From assembly GCA_902362805.1 (NCBI GenBank), contig CABIXY010000003.1:467140-531139 (forward strand): DNA of 64,000 bases. The letters are read 5' to 3'. The position numbers and the translations under genes were made by a program. The notes under the pieces were generated by a model, which saw nothing but the letters and a program-made list of their open reading frames with translations, searched no databases and was not told the DNA's origin. Shown one piece after another: positions 1 through 7,957 of the stretch (positions within the stretch are counted from its first letter, which is position 1; each line of letters begins with the position of its first letter). The DNA comes from Eubacteriaceae bacterium. GTDB lineage: Bacteria > Bacillota > Clostridia > Peptostreptococcales > Anaerovoracaceae.

Positions 1-484
1 AATCGAGTCCCAGGTAAGCACAGGCCATGGAAAGGGCAGTACCCCATTGGCCGGCGCCAGTTTCTGTGGTTACGCCTTTGAGACCCTGCTGCTTGGCATA
101 ATACGCCTGGGCGATAGCGGAGTTCAGTTTGTGGCTGCCGCTGGTATTGTTGCCTTCGAATTTATAGTAAATCTTTGCCGGTGTCTGCAGCCGCTCTTCC
201 AGGCAGTATGCTCTGACCAGGGGCGCAGGACGGTACATCTTGTAGAAATCCTGAATTTCCTGTGGAATATCGAAATAGGCCGTGGTGTCGTCCAGTTCCT
301 GTTTTACCAGTTCGTCGCAGAAGACGCTGCGCAGTTCGTCAAAGGTCATCGGTTCCAGCGTGCCTGGATTGAGCAGGGGCGCCGGCTTTTTTTTCATGTC
401 TGCCCGCACGTTGTAATACTGGGTCGGCATTTCATGTTCCTCGAGATAGATTTTGTAAGGGATTTTTTTTGTTTCATTGTTCAT
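1..484 (-). CDS. trpB: TrpB-like tryptophan synthase beta chain (5' part only)
   Basis: PLP enzyme that condenses indole with serine to give tryptophan. Only the first 161 residues are in the window; the gene runs off the left edge. The PLP lysine lies in GNNTSGSHKLNSA (Lys119), followed by ETGAGQWG (141-148), both typical of the TrpB2 subgroup, which also has a long N-terminal extension like the ~100 residues seen here before the catalytic core. The ATG is preceded by AAAGGAG. The gene lies behind a T-box leader whose specifier reads UGG (Trp), so regulation by uncharged tRNA-Trp supports a role in tryptophan supply, perhaps from salvaged indole. The neighbours give no trp operon inside the window. 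Confident of family; TrpB2 rather than TrpB1 is inferred from the motif wording and N-terminal length. Confidence 0.9.
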   Translation of the reverse strand, partial: MNNETKKIPYKIYLEEHEMPTQYYNVRADMKKKPAPLLNPGTLEPMTFDELRSVFCDELVKQELDDTTAYFDIPQEIQDFYKMYRPAPLVRAYCLEERLQTPAKIYYKFEGNNTSGSHKLNSAIAQAYYAKQQGLKGVTTETGAGQWGTALSMACAYLGLD

Positions 485-499
485 TTTGATGTGCTCCTT

Positions 500-616
500 T
501 CATTTTACGCGGACAGGAGCAAATTCGTCGTAAATTCCTGCCAGATCAGAGATTTGGGGAATTCTGACGGCTAAGGTCTTCCCATCAATTTCTTTCAGAA
601 ATTGGAGCAAGACCAT
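500..616 (-). CDS. Short ORF between T-box terminator and trpB (38 aa, possible)
   Basis: A 38-codon frame opens with ATG directly after the run of U of the T-box terminator; the 3' end of the terminator stem supplies an AGGAG seven bases before that ATG. It ends one base before the AAAGGAG of trpB, so the two could be translationally coupled. The product (begins MVLLQFLKEIDGK, ends APVRVK) has no domain I recognise. It would be translated only when the T-box reads through. It may be a real small protein, a leader peptide that helps ribosomes load on trpB, or a chance frame. Confidence 0.4.
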   Translation of the reverse strand: MVLLQFLKEIDGKTLAVRIPQISDLAGIYDEFAPVRVK

Positions 617-915
617 TAAAAAACTCCTGTCCCAGACAAACTTCTGCTGGGACAAGAGTAATAAGTTCTCTTGCGGTGCCACCCGGCTTGGCGTAACAAA
701 ACTACGCCCGCTCTGCGCATACTACCATATGCCGATTTTGTTAACGGAGTATCTTCTCCGGCGCCCCTACTAAAACGAATCTGTCGTTCGGTTTGCCCTC
801 AGGAGTCCATTCGGCTCTGCCTTTCCATGCTGCAATCTCACCGCCTGCAGCTCTCTCCTATGTAAGTATCAAAGCTTACTACTCTCCCTCAAAGGTTTGT
901 CTGTGTTATTTAATT
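617..915 (-). promoter_or_regulatory. T-box riboswitch, tryptophan specifier (UGG), with terminator
   Basis: Read on the minus strand, the leader ends in the T-box signature GGGTGGCACCGC (668-685), followed by a terminator with GTCCCAG/CTGGGAC arms (629-653), extended by ACTC/GAGT and a run of six T. The specifier loop shows GAA-TGG-A, the TGG codon lying at 807-809, with the usual AGAGAG start of stem I near 845-855. Uncharged tRNA-Trp is expected to stabilise the antiterminator and turn on the downstream TrpB gene. The agreement between specifier codon and downstream gene makes the assignment strong. Confidence 0.92.
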
Positions 916-921
916 TTCTCT

Positions 922-950
922 ATAGTAACACGGCAGCTCAGGACTGTCAA
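922..950 (-). promoter_or_regulatory. Sigma-A promoter of the T-box/trpB transcript
   Basis: On the minus strand TTGACA (945-950) and TACTAT (922-927) are separated by exactly 17 bases, placing the start site a few bases upstream of T-box stem I. Confidence 0.85.
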
Positions 951-1017
951 CATAAAATTGTGAAAAAACACAATGTTTTTTATAAATGCATATGGAAACT
1001 TGACAAAAAACACAAGA

Positions 1018-1809
1018 TCAGCCCAGGCTTACGTCTAAGATCATCATGATCAGAAATCCTGCTATGAAACCCAGGGTTGCGGTCTTGTCACCTTCGCAGC
1101 CTTGTGCTTCTGGAAGCAGTTCCTGCACGACCACATAGATCATGGTGCCGGCAGCAAAAGCTAGAAGCAGAGGCATGAAGGAGGTGATGAATGTCGTCAC
1201 CACAGCTGCAAGAACACCGAAAATCGGCTCTACGATGGCGGACATACTGCCGATAAAGAAGGCCTTCTTCTTGCTCATGCCGTCTTTGATCAGGGGCAGG
1301 GCCACAGCGGTGCCTTCAGGATAGTTTTGAATGCCGATACCGAGAGCAAGGGCGGCAGCACCAGAAAACAGCGCGGGGTTGGATGTATCTGACATAGCCA
1401 GAGAAAAAGCAAGGCCAACGGCCATTCCCTCCGGGATGTTGTGTATCGTGATGGCCATCACCAGCATCAGTGTACTCTGTTTCAGCTTGGTTTGCTGGCC
1501 TGACTGCAGTCTTCTCATATACTGCTTCTTTAAAATCGCGTCGGCGAAAAGCAGCAGGATGACGCCCAGCAGGAATCCGCCAGTCATAACCAGCCAGCTG
1601 ATCTGGCCGTTCTCTTCGGCTCTATCTATTCCTGGAAGCAGCAGGGACCAGACGGAGGCAGCAATCATGACGCCGCCGGCAAACCCGAGAAAGATACACT
1701 GGAAAGTATTGCTGACTTCTTTTTTTACCCAAAAAACATTTAAGGCACCCAGAGTGGTTACCGAGAAGGTAAACAGGGTGCCAATCAATGCCCATGTTAT
1801 TCCATTCAT
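1018..1809 (-). CDS. ZIP family divalent metal transporter
   Basis: Inner-membrane importer of Zn2+ or a related divalent ion. The 263-residue protein has about eight hydrophobic segments and the two paired metal-site motifs of the family: HNIPEGMAVG in the fourth helix and QNYPEGTAVALP in the fifth, the latter with Asn where many ZIPs have His, as in bacterial ZupT/GufA types. A hydrophilic, Lys/Gln-rich loop (about residues 93-112) separates TM3 and TM4. ATG is preceded by AAAGGAGAT. It stands alone between the T-box gene and proA and has no visible operon partner; a metal-responsive repressor site was not recognised. Metal preference cannot be read from sequence. Confidence 0.88.
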   Translation of the reverse strand: MNGITWALIGTLFTFSVTTLGALNVFWVKKEVSNTFQCIFLGFAGGVMIAASVWSLLLPGIDRAEENGQISWLVMTGGFLLGVILLLFADAILKKQYMRRLQSGQQTKLKQSTLMLVMAITIHNIPEGMAVGLAFSLAMSDTSNPALFSGAAALALGIGIQNYPEGTAVALPLIKDGMSKKKAFFIGSMSAIVEPIFGVLAAVVTTFITSFMPLLLAFAAGTMIYVVVQELLPEAQGCEGDKTATLGFIAGFLIMMILDVSLG

Positions 1810-1869
1810 ATCAATTTATCATCTCCTTTGATATATCAATATGAATATCCTGAAATATTGTGCATATAT

Positions 1870-3111
1870 TTATCTAATTTGACCATTTCCAGAAATCACA
1901 TATTTGTAAGAGACAAGCTGGTTTACGCCCATAGGTCCTCTGGCGTGGAGTTTCTGAGTGGAAATGCCGATTTCTGCGCCTAGTCCCAGTTCGCCGCCGT
2001 CGGTAAATCTGGTGGAGGCGTTGTGGTAGACAGCGGCAGAGTCCACAGCTGCGAGAAAACGATCTGCTGCAGACTGATCGGCGGTGACGATACAGTCGCT
2101 GTGGTGAGAGGAATATTTTTCAATATGGTCGATAGCCTCGTCGATACTGCCGACAATTTTAACGCCCATGACGTAGTCAAGATATTCCCGTCCCCAGTCA
2201 TCAGAGACAGCAGGGTGAGCGTGAGGCAGGAGCTTACAGGCGCTTTCATCAGCCCGCAGTTCCACATCCTTTTCCGCCAGTTTTTCGGCCACAGCTGGTA
2301 AGAACGCAGAGGCAATATCTGCGTGAACCAAGAGTTTTTCTGCCGCATTGCAGACGGAAGGTCTGGAAGTTTTGGCGTTGAAGACGATGTCGATGGCCAT
2401 TGGGATGTCCGCGGCTTTGTCCACATAGATGTGGCAGTTGCCTACACCGGTTTCGATGACGGGAACCTTGGCATTGTCCACGACAGATCTGATCAGGCCG
2501 GCGCCGCCTCTGGGGATGAGCACATCCAGATATTCTGTCATAGCCATCATTTCAGCAGCGGACTCCCGGGAGGTACCTTCTACCAACTGAACGCAGGCCG
2601 CGTCTAACGCCGAGGATGCCAGTGCATCCTGCATCGCTTTGGTGATGGCCATATTGGAGTGAAAGGCCTCTTTCCCTCCTCTGAGGATGCAGGCGTTGCC
2701 CGCCTTGATACAGAGGGCGGCGCAGTCGCTGGTCACATTGGGCCGGGCTTCAAAGATGATGCCGCAGACCCCTAAAGGAACAGCGGTCTTTCGTATATGC
2801 AGGCCGTTTAAAAGATCTCGCTCTTCCAAAACCTGACCGACCGGATCAGGCCACTTGGAGACAGCGATGACGGCATCAGCCATGGCTTCGATGCGTTCTT
2901 CGCTCAGAGTCAGCCTGTCGATCATAGAAGGGGACAATGCCCCTTGGGCAGCTTTCACGTCGAGAGCGTTGGCGGCTAAAATGTCTGTTTTTTTTTCCAG
3001 AAGGACGGCGGCAATCCGCTCCAGAGCCGCTGTCTTTTCTGAGGGACTTTCCGTTCTCAGGGTTCTGGCTGCATTCTTCGCCAGCGCACCCATTTGCTCT
3101 AATTTGGTCAT
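1870..3111 (-). CDS. proA: Gamma-glutamyl phosphate reductase
   Basis: NADPH-dependent reduction of gamma-glutamyl phosphate to glutamate semialdehyde, second step of proline synthesis. The length (413 aa) and full-length similarity to ProA are typical. The aldehyde-dehydrogenase-fold cysteine lies in the segment SRPSVCNAAEKLL, and the ProA signatures IFEARPNVTSD and LIPRGGAGLI are present. The gene starts 8 bases after the proB stop, in the same transcript. The run continues upstream without a gap into hydF, so proline synthesis genes appear to be transcribed with hydrogenase maturation genes. Confidence 0.97.
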   Translation of the reverse strand: MTKLEQMGALAKNAARTLRTESPSEKTAALERIAAVLLEKKTDILAANALDVKAAQGALSPSMIDRLTLSEERIEAMADAVIAVSKWPDPVGQVLEERDLLNGLHIRKTAVPLGVCGIIFEARPNVTSDCAALCIKAGNACILRGGKEAFHSNMAITKAMQDALASSALDAACVQLVEGTSRESAAEMMAMTEYLDVLIPRGGAGLIRSVVDNAKVPVIETGVGNCHIYVDKAADIPMAIDIVFNAKTSRPSVCNAAEKLLVHADIASAFLPAVAEKLAEKDVELRADESACKLLPHAHPAVSDDWGREYLDYVMGVKIVGSIDEAIDHIEKYSSHHSDCIVTADQSAADRFLAAVDSAAVYHNASTRFTDGGELGLGAEIGISTQKLHARGPMGVNQLVSYKYVISGNGQIR

Positions 3112-3119
3112 AATTTTGT

Positions 3120-3917
3120 TTACCTCCCGGCTTTAAAAATAGTTCCGATATTCTGCCCGTCAAAGAGGGTGTAGAGGTTGGCGGGACGATCTCCTTTGAT
3201 GACACAGCAAGGAATTCCGGCTGAAGTGGAAACTTTTGCCGCGCTGACCTTGGTAGTCATGCCGCCGGTGCCAAAGGCTGAACCGGCGCCGCCGGCCAGT
3301 GCTTCAACTTCTGCATCGATTTTTTCTACTACGGCGATGCGTTTGGCGTCACTGTATTTTCTCGGATCTCGGTCGTAAAGTCCGTCAATATCGGTGAGGA
3401 TCACCAATAAATCTGCATCGATCAATTTGGCTACGATGGCGGAAAGATTATCGTTGTCGCCAAAATTATTTCCTTCCAGCTCGTCTGTTGCCACGGTGTC
3501 ATTTTCATTGACGACAGGAATCATGCCCATGCCAATCAGTTCTCTGAAAGTGTTTTGTACATTTTGACGTCCGACCTGATTGTCCACTACGTCGGCTGTC
3601 AGCAAAACTTGAGCGACCGTGTGATTGTATTCGCCGAAGAATTTGTCGTACATGAACATCAATTCACATTGGCCGATGGCCGCCAGGGCCTGTTTTTTGC
3701 TGGTTTCACTGGGGCGGGATGCCAGATTCAGTTTTCCGACGCCGACGCCGATGGCACCGGATGAGACCAGGGTGATCTCTTTGCCGGCATTCTGCAGGTC
3801 GGCGATCACTTTGCAGAGATTTTCGATATGCCGGATATTGATTTTTCCACTAGGATGGGTCAAAGTAGAAGTTCCCACTTTGATGACGATCCGTTTGCTT
3901 TCTGTGATACTATTCAT
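3120..3917 (-). CDS. proB: Glutamate 5-kinase
   Basis: ATP-dependent phosphorylation of glutamate, first step of proline synthesis. At 265 residues the protein contains only the amino-acid-kinase domain and lacks the C-terminal PUA domain of the E. coli enzyme, as in many Firmicutes. The nucleotide and substrate loops are clear: IVIKVGTSTLT at the N-terminus, VSSGAIGVG, and NENDTVATDEL. Its ATG lies inside the last codons of hydF (ATGAATAG, 8-base overlap), with GGAG at a suitable distance, so translation is probably coupled to hydF. It pairs with proA immediately downstream. Confidence 0.96.
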   Translation of the reverse strand: MNSITESKRIVIKVGTSTLTHPSGKINIRHIENLCKVIADLQNAGKEITLVSSGAIGVGVGKLNLASRPSETSKKQALAAIGQCELMFMYDKFFGEYNHTVAQVLLTADVVDNQVGRQNVQNTFRELIGMGMIPVVNENDTVATDELEGNNFGDNDNLSAIVAKLIDADLLVILTDIDGLYDRDPRKYSDAKRIAVVEKIDAEVEALAGGAGSAFGTGGMTTKVSAAKVSTSAGIPCCVIKGDRPANLYTLFDGQNIGTIFKAGR

Positions 3918-5139
3918 AAAAAATCTCCAGGCTCCGATCTAAAATTCCATTGATGTGTGCAATCAAAGTGCCGTAATTGGTGAACGGCACACCTTGCTCC
4001 TCTGCCAGTCCCTGTCTATAGACCATTTCTCTTTCATTGAGCATACAGCCGCCGCAGTGGACTACCAGAGCATACTTTGATAATTCCTGTGGAAATTGTC
4101 CGCCGCTGGTGAATTCAAAGAGCAGTTTCTTGCCGCTGTATTCTTCAATCCAGCCCGGCAGCTTGACGGTTCCGATGTCTTCGCACTGTCTGTGATGGGT
4201 GCAGCCTTCGGAAATCAAGACGATATCGCCGTCCTCCAGCTGGTTCAAATAGCGGGCACCGTGCACAGCCGTGTCTAAAATACCCTTGAAGCGTGCAAAG
4301 AGGATGGAGAAAGACGTCAAAGGGATGCTGTCTGGCACGATTCCCTTTACTTGATGAAAAGCCTGGCTGTCGGTGATGATGAGAGCCGGCGGTTCTTTCA
4401 GGGCATTCAGGCAGCTAGCGAGTTCAGCAACCTGCGTGACCACAGAGATGGCATGGTTATCCAGAATGTCCCGTATGGTCTGCACTTGCGGCAGAATCAT
4501 TCTGCCTTTGGGGGCGGAAGCGTCGATAGGCGTCACCAAAACGACGACGTCTCTGTCCGCGATTTTGTCGCCAATCAGTCTCTTATCGGTCGAGAGCGGT
4601 TTGGCGATTTCTGCGATTTTCTCTTTCAGTTCTGTAATCCCCTGGCCAGTCAGGGCGCTGACGAGGACGGTCGGGAACTCGTATTGTTCCTCGCCGTCCC
4701 CATCTTCGCCTGTCATGAGGGATTCCATGTCAAGATCCACTTTGTTCAAGGCTACGATATAAGGGATATTTTTTTTCTTAAACAGATTTATCAGTTCCAG
4801 GTCTTCTGCGGCAGGTCCGACAAAGTTATCGATGACCAGGACTGCAACGTCGGTCTTGCTGAGAACCTGGTAAGATTTTGCCACCCGTTTATCGCCCACC
4901 TGGCCGTCGTCGTCGATGCCGGGGGTGTCGATGATTACCACCGGTCCCAGGGGCAGCAACTCCATCGCTTTCTTGACCGGATCGGTAGTGGTGCCTTTTA
5001 CCTCAGATACGATAGATAAATCTTGTCCGGTGACAGCATTGACAACGCTGGATTTTCCAGCGTTGCGTCTGCCAAAGAAACTGATATGCAGTCTGTTTGC
5101 ATTTGGTGTCCCATTAAAATCTGAAGTCTCTCTTGCCAT
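3910..5139 (-). CDS. hydF: [FeFe]-hydrogenase H-cluster maturation GTPase HydF
   Basis: Scaffold and GTPase on which the 2Fe subcluster of the [FeFe]-hydrogenase is assembled before transfer to HydA. From the ATG at 5139 the protein is 409 residues; that start has AAGGAGAT four bases upstream and overlaps the end of hydG by 26 bases, while an upstream in-frame start would overlap further without a ribosome site. Residues 23-31 form the P-loop GRRNAGKSS, DTPGID and NKVD follow, and the C-terminal cluster ligands are CTHH and CGGC, as expected for HydF. Transcription continues into proB through an 8-base overlap. Confidence 0.96.
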   Translation of the reverse strand: MARETSDFNGTPNANRLHISFFGRRNAGKSSVVNAVTGQDLSIVSEVKGTTTDPVKKAMELLPLGPVVIIDTPGIDDDGQVGDKRVAKSYQVLSKTDVAVLVIDNFVGPAAEDLELINLFKKKNIPYIVALNKVDLDMESLMTGEDGDGEEQYEFPTVLVSALTGQGITELKEKIAEIAKPLSTDKRLIGDKIADRDVVVLVTPIDASAPKGRMILPQVQTIRDILDNHAISVVTQVAELASCLNALKEPPALIITDSQAFHQVKGIVPDSIPLTSFSILFARFKGILDTAVHGARYLNQLEDGDIVLISEGCTHHRQCEDIGTVKLPGWIEEYSGKKLLFEFTSGGQFPQELSKYALVVHCGGCMLNEREMVYRQGLAEEQGVPFTNYGTLIAHINGILDRSLEIFYE

Positions 5140-6544
5140 CTTCGATCTCCTTGATATATTCTTCCGCAATCTGGCGGACTTTTTCTTTCGGTATGTTGGA
5201 AAGTTCTTTGTCAATTAATGCTTCGCCGACGGACCTGGTCTCAGAACTTGCGTAGTCTACCAGGTATTCCTTCAACGTCATCAGTGCATTGGGATGACAA
5301 CAGTTCTGAATCTGGCCGTTTTTGCACAGAGTCATGAAGCGGTCTCCCGTTCTGCCTTCTCTGTAGCAGGCAGTACAGAAACTTGGAATGTAGTTCATGT
5401 CCATGAGCCATTTGACGACTTCGTCCAGGGTTCTTTTATCGTCGGTTTCAAACTGGGCAGAGTTTTCGTCTTCCGGTTCTGGCTCGTCGTAGCCGCCGAC
5501 ACTGGTCTTTGAGGCACCACTGATCTGAGAGATACCCAGGTGCAGTGCTCTTGCGCGCATTTCCTGGCTTTCTCTTGTAGACATGATCATGCCTGTGTAA
5601 GGAACGGCAATTCTGATGATGGCGATGATTTTGGCAAAGAGGTCGTCAGTGATGCCTCCCTCGACGCCGCCGTCAAAATCGTCTGGATCTACGTCGTCTG
5701 CCGGTCTCACTCTCGGTACACTGATGGTGTGTGGTCCCACGCCCTGGGCAGCTTCCAGATGCTCAGCGTGCATCAACAGTCCGGCCAGTTCGTAGCGGTA
5801 CATGTCGAGACCGAATAAAACACCCAGGCCCACGTCATCGATACCGGCTTCCATAGCTCTGTCCATAGCCTCCGTGTGCCACGCGTAGTTATGCTTTGGT
5901 CCAGTCGGATGGAGCTTTTCGTAGCTGTCCTTGTGATAGGTTTCCTGGAAGAGGATATATGTACCGATGCCAGCGTCTTTGAGCATTTTGTACTCTTCTA
6001 CAGTAGTAGCCGCAATATTGACGTTGACGCGACGGATGGCACCATTTTTATGGTTGATGGAGTAAACTGTTTTGATGCACTCCAAAATATATTCGATCGG
6101 ATTGTTTACCGGATCTTCTCCGGCCTCTAGAGCAAGTCTCTTGTGGCCCATATCCTGCAGGGCGATGACTTCTTTTCTGATTTCCTCTTGGGTCAGCTTT
6201 TTTCTGGCGATGTGCTTGTTCTGATGGTGGTATGGACAGTAGACACAGCCGTTGACGCAGTAATTGGACAGATACAGGGGCGCAAACATGACGATGCGGT
6301 TGCCGTAGAAGTCCTTCTTGATCTGTTCTGCCAGGCTGCAGATTTCCTTTGTGATCTCTTCGTCTTCGCAGGCGAGCAGGACAGAAGCTTCTCTGTGACT
6401 GATTCCTTTGCGCAGTGCTGCCTTGTCTAAGATCTGACGGATTACTTCCTTGTTATCTTTGTTTTCGTCAGCGTAAGCCAGTGAGTCCATGACTTCGTCG
6501 TGGCAGATGAATTCCTCTGCTTTTAGTGATTTTGGATTATACAT
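5114..6544 (-). CDS. hydG: [FeFe]-hydrogenase maturase HydG (tyrosine lyase, radical SAM)
   Basis: Radical SAM enzyme that splits tyrosine to supply CO and cyanide, delivered as an Fe(CO)2CN-cysteine synthon for the H-cluster. The 476-residue length is normal. The SAM cluster motif CVNGCVYC occupies residues 96-103, and the second, HydG-specific cluster is given by CTAC followed by a Cys about 22 residues later near the C-terminus. ATG is preceded by GAAAGGAAAAG. It is the third gene of the TM1266-hydE-hydG-hydF run; a 58-base gap to hydE contains a small GGGAAAGTTCCC dyad. The hydrogenase HydA itself is not in the window. Confidence 0.97.
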   Translation of the reverse strand: MYNPKSLKAEEFICHDEVMDSLAYADENKDNKEVIRQILDKAALRKGISHREASVLLACEDEEITKEICSLAEQIKKDFYGNRIVMFAPLYLSNYCVNGCVYCPYHHQNKHIARKKLTQEEIRKEVIALQDMGHKRLALEAGEDPVNNPIEYILECIKTVYSINHKNGAIRRVNVNIAATTVEEYKMLKDAGIGTYILFQETYHKDSYEKLHPTGPKHNYAWHTEAMDRAMEAGIDDVGLGVLFGLDMYRYELAGLLMHAEHLEAAQGVGPHTISVPRVRPADDVDPDDFDGGVEGGITDDLFAKIIAIIRIAVPYTGMIMSTRESQEMRARALHLGISQISGASKTSVGGYDEPEPEDENSAQFETDDKRTLDEVVKWLMDMNYIPSFCTACYREGRTGDRFMTLCKNGQIQNCCHPNALMTLKEYLVDYASSETRSVGEALIDKELSNIPKEKVRQIAEEYIKEIEDGKRDFRF

Positions 6545-6602
6545 ATTTTTCTTTTCCTTTCTTTCGGGTCAGGTCCTGCAAGGGAACTTTCCCGTTAGTG
6601 AT

Positions 6603-7643
6603 TTATACTAGATAATCGCCGCGAGCGGTGACTATTTCATAGCCAATTTTCTTCATAGAAGCGGTCAGGTGGCGGATACTTTCGGCGGCCTCGTCTCCAG
6701 TGGCAATTTTGCCGTCGTAGAGGAGATATTTTTCTCGTACCTCCAGGGGCGAGAGGTTTGGCATGATGACGTTGGCTCCAGCCAGGATGCCTCTCTCCCG
6801 ACCATCGTGCTCTGCCGTTCCTAGGGCAGTGGTTGCAGGCAGCAAAACTCTCGGATGCAGGAGTCTGACTATGCTGAGCAGTTTGATTGTTAGCTCGCTG
6901 GAACCGGCAGGTTCACTTTCAAAAGGTGTATTTGCCGCAGGCAGAAATGGACCGATGCCAACCATCTGCGGTTTCAATTCTCTGATCAGACAGAGATCTT
7001 CAACCAAATGCTCTATGGTCTGATAAGGGGAACCGACCATAAACCCACAACCGGTTTGAAAGCCGATTTCCTTCAGTGCCTGCAGACAGGAAAGGCGATG
7101 TGACAGGGTCAGTTCCTGCGGATGGAGCTTGCTGTAATGATCGGAATTGGCAGTCTCGTGCCGCAATAAATAACGATCGGCACCTGCGTCAAAGAGCTGC
7201 TGATAGCTTTCTCTGCTCCGCTCCCCCATAGAGAGGGTAATGGCGCAGTCGGGATAACCTTGACGGATGGCACCGACGACTTGGCAGGTTCGCTCATCTG
7301 TCCAGTAAGGATCTTCGCCGCCCTGCAGTACGAAGGTACGGAATCCTAAGTCATACCCTTGTCGGCAGCAGTGCAAAATCTGCTCCAAAGTCAGGCGGTA
7401 GCGGCTGACCGCGTCATTGCTTCTGCGGATACCGCAATAATAGCAGTCGTTTTTACAGTAGTTCGTAAATTCGATTAAACCGCGGATAAACACCTGGCGG
7501 CCATAAATCTGTTCTCTGACTGCATTTGCCCGTTCCGCCAGATAGGCGGAGGTCTCGGGGCTGTCGTCGGCAACTAAGGTCCTCAGTTCCTGGCGGGTGA
7601 GTTCTCTGCCTCCAGCCAGTTTGTCAATCAGATGTCTATTCAT
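6603..7643 (-). CDS. hydE: [FeFe]-hydrogenase maturase HydE (radical SAM)
   Basis: Radical SAM enzyme acting after HydG on the iron-cysteine synthon in building the H-cluster azadithiolate unit. The cluster motif CKNDCYYC sits at residues 63-70, preceded by FTNY as usual, and the TIM-barrel region (LQGGEDPYWTDE, GFMVGSPYQT) is intact; 346 residues is the family length. I place the start at the second of two close ATGs (7643) because AAGGTGG is 9 bases from it but only 3 from the ATG at 7649. The start overlaps the stop of the TM1266-like gene by 8 bases (ATGAATAG), the same arrangement as hydF/proB. Confidence 0.95.
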   Translation of the reverse strand: MNRHLIDKLAGGRELTRQELRTLVADDSPETSAYLAERANAVREQIYGRQVFIRGLIEFTNYCKNDCYYCGIRRSNDAVSRYRLTLEQILHCCRQGYDLGFRTFVLQGGEDPYWTDERTCQVVGAIRQGYPDCAITLSMGERSRESYQQLFDAGADRYLLRHETANSDHYSKLHPQELTLSHRLSCLQALKEIGFQTGCGFMVGSPYQTIEHLVEDLCLIRELKPQMVGIGPFLPAANTPFESEPAGSSELTIKLLSIVRLLHPRVLLPATTALGTAEHDGRERGILAGANVIMPNLSPLEVREKYLLYDGKIATGDEAAESIRHLTASMKKIGYEIVTARGDYLV

Positions 7644-7881
7644 TGGCATAGGCCACCTTGCTGCTGATTCCGCTGATTCTGCCGATTCTGCCAGAGAGGG
7701 CGTTGATCACATCGAGAGGCGCGTCCACTGCCACGCTGATGATGTGGATGTCCTTTTCACGATAAGGAATGCCCATCCGTCCGATGATATAATGACTGTA
7801 TTGATGAAGAATATCGTTGAGTTCTTCTACTGCGCCGGAATCTTTGAGGATGATAGAAATTAATGCAACTCTGCTGTCCAT
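7636..7881 (-). CDS. TM1266-family putative regulator of the iron-only hydrogenase system
   Basis: Small 81-residue ACT-like protein. The family is defined by Thermotoga TM1266 and is found beside [FeFe]-hydrogenase genes; its ligand is unproven. The sequence has the alternating beta-alpha pattern (VALISIILKD, then IIGRMGIPYREKDIHIISVAVDAP) and the GRIGRISGISSKV tail typical of these proteins. The start at 7881 has GAAAGGAAGG just upstream; in-frame codons further upstream lack a site. It heads the hyd run. Between it and the sigma-54 activator upstream there is a dyad (GGTGTATAAATATACC, about 7918-7933) and a TACAAT box that could be its own promoter. Confidence 0.88.
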   Translation of the reverse strand: MDSRVALISIILKDSGAVEELNDILHQYSHYIIGRMGIPYREKDIHIISVAVDAPLDVINALSGRIGRISGISSKVAYANE

Positions 7882-7957
7882 AGTCCTTCCTTTCTTCTCG
7901 TACTTGATGATATTGTAACACACATTTTGGTATATTTATACACCTACTTTCGAGTAT

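Noticed and set aside
4351..5019. Long open frame opposite hydF
   Set aside because: It is antisense to an unambiguous gene and results from that gene's codon bias; the same holds for long frames opposite proA, gpr, lepA and the lysO genes.
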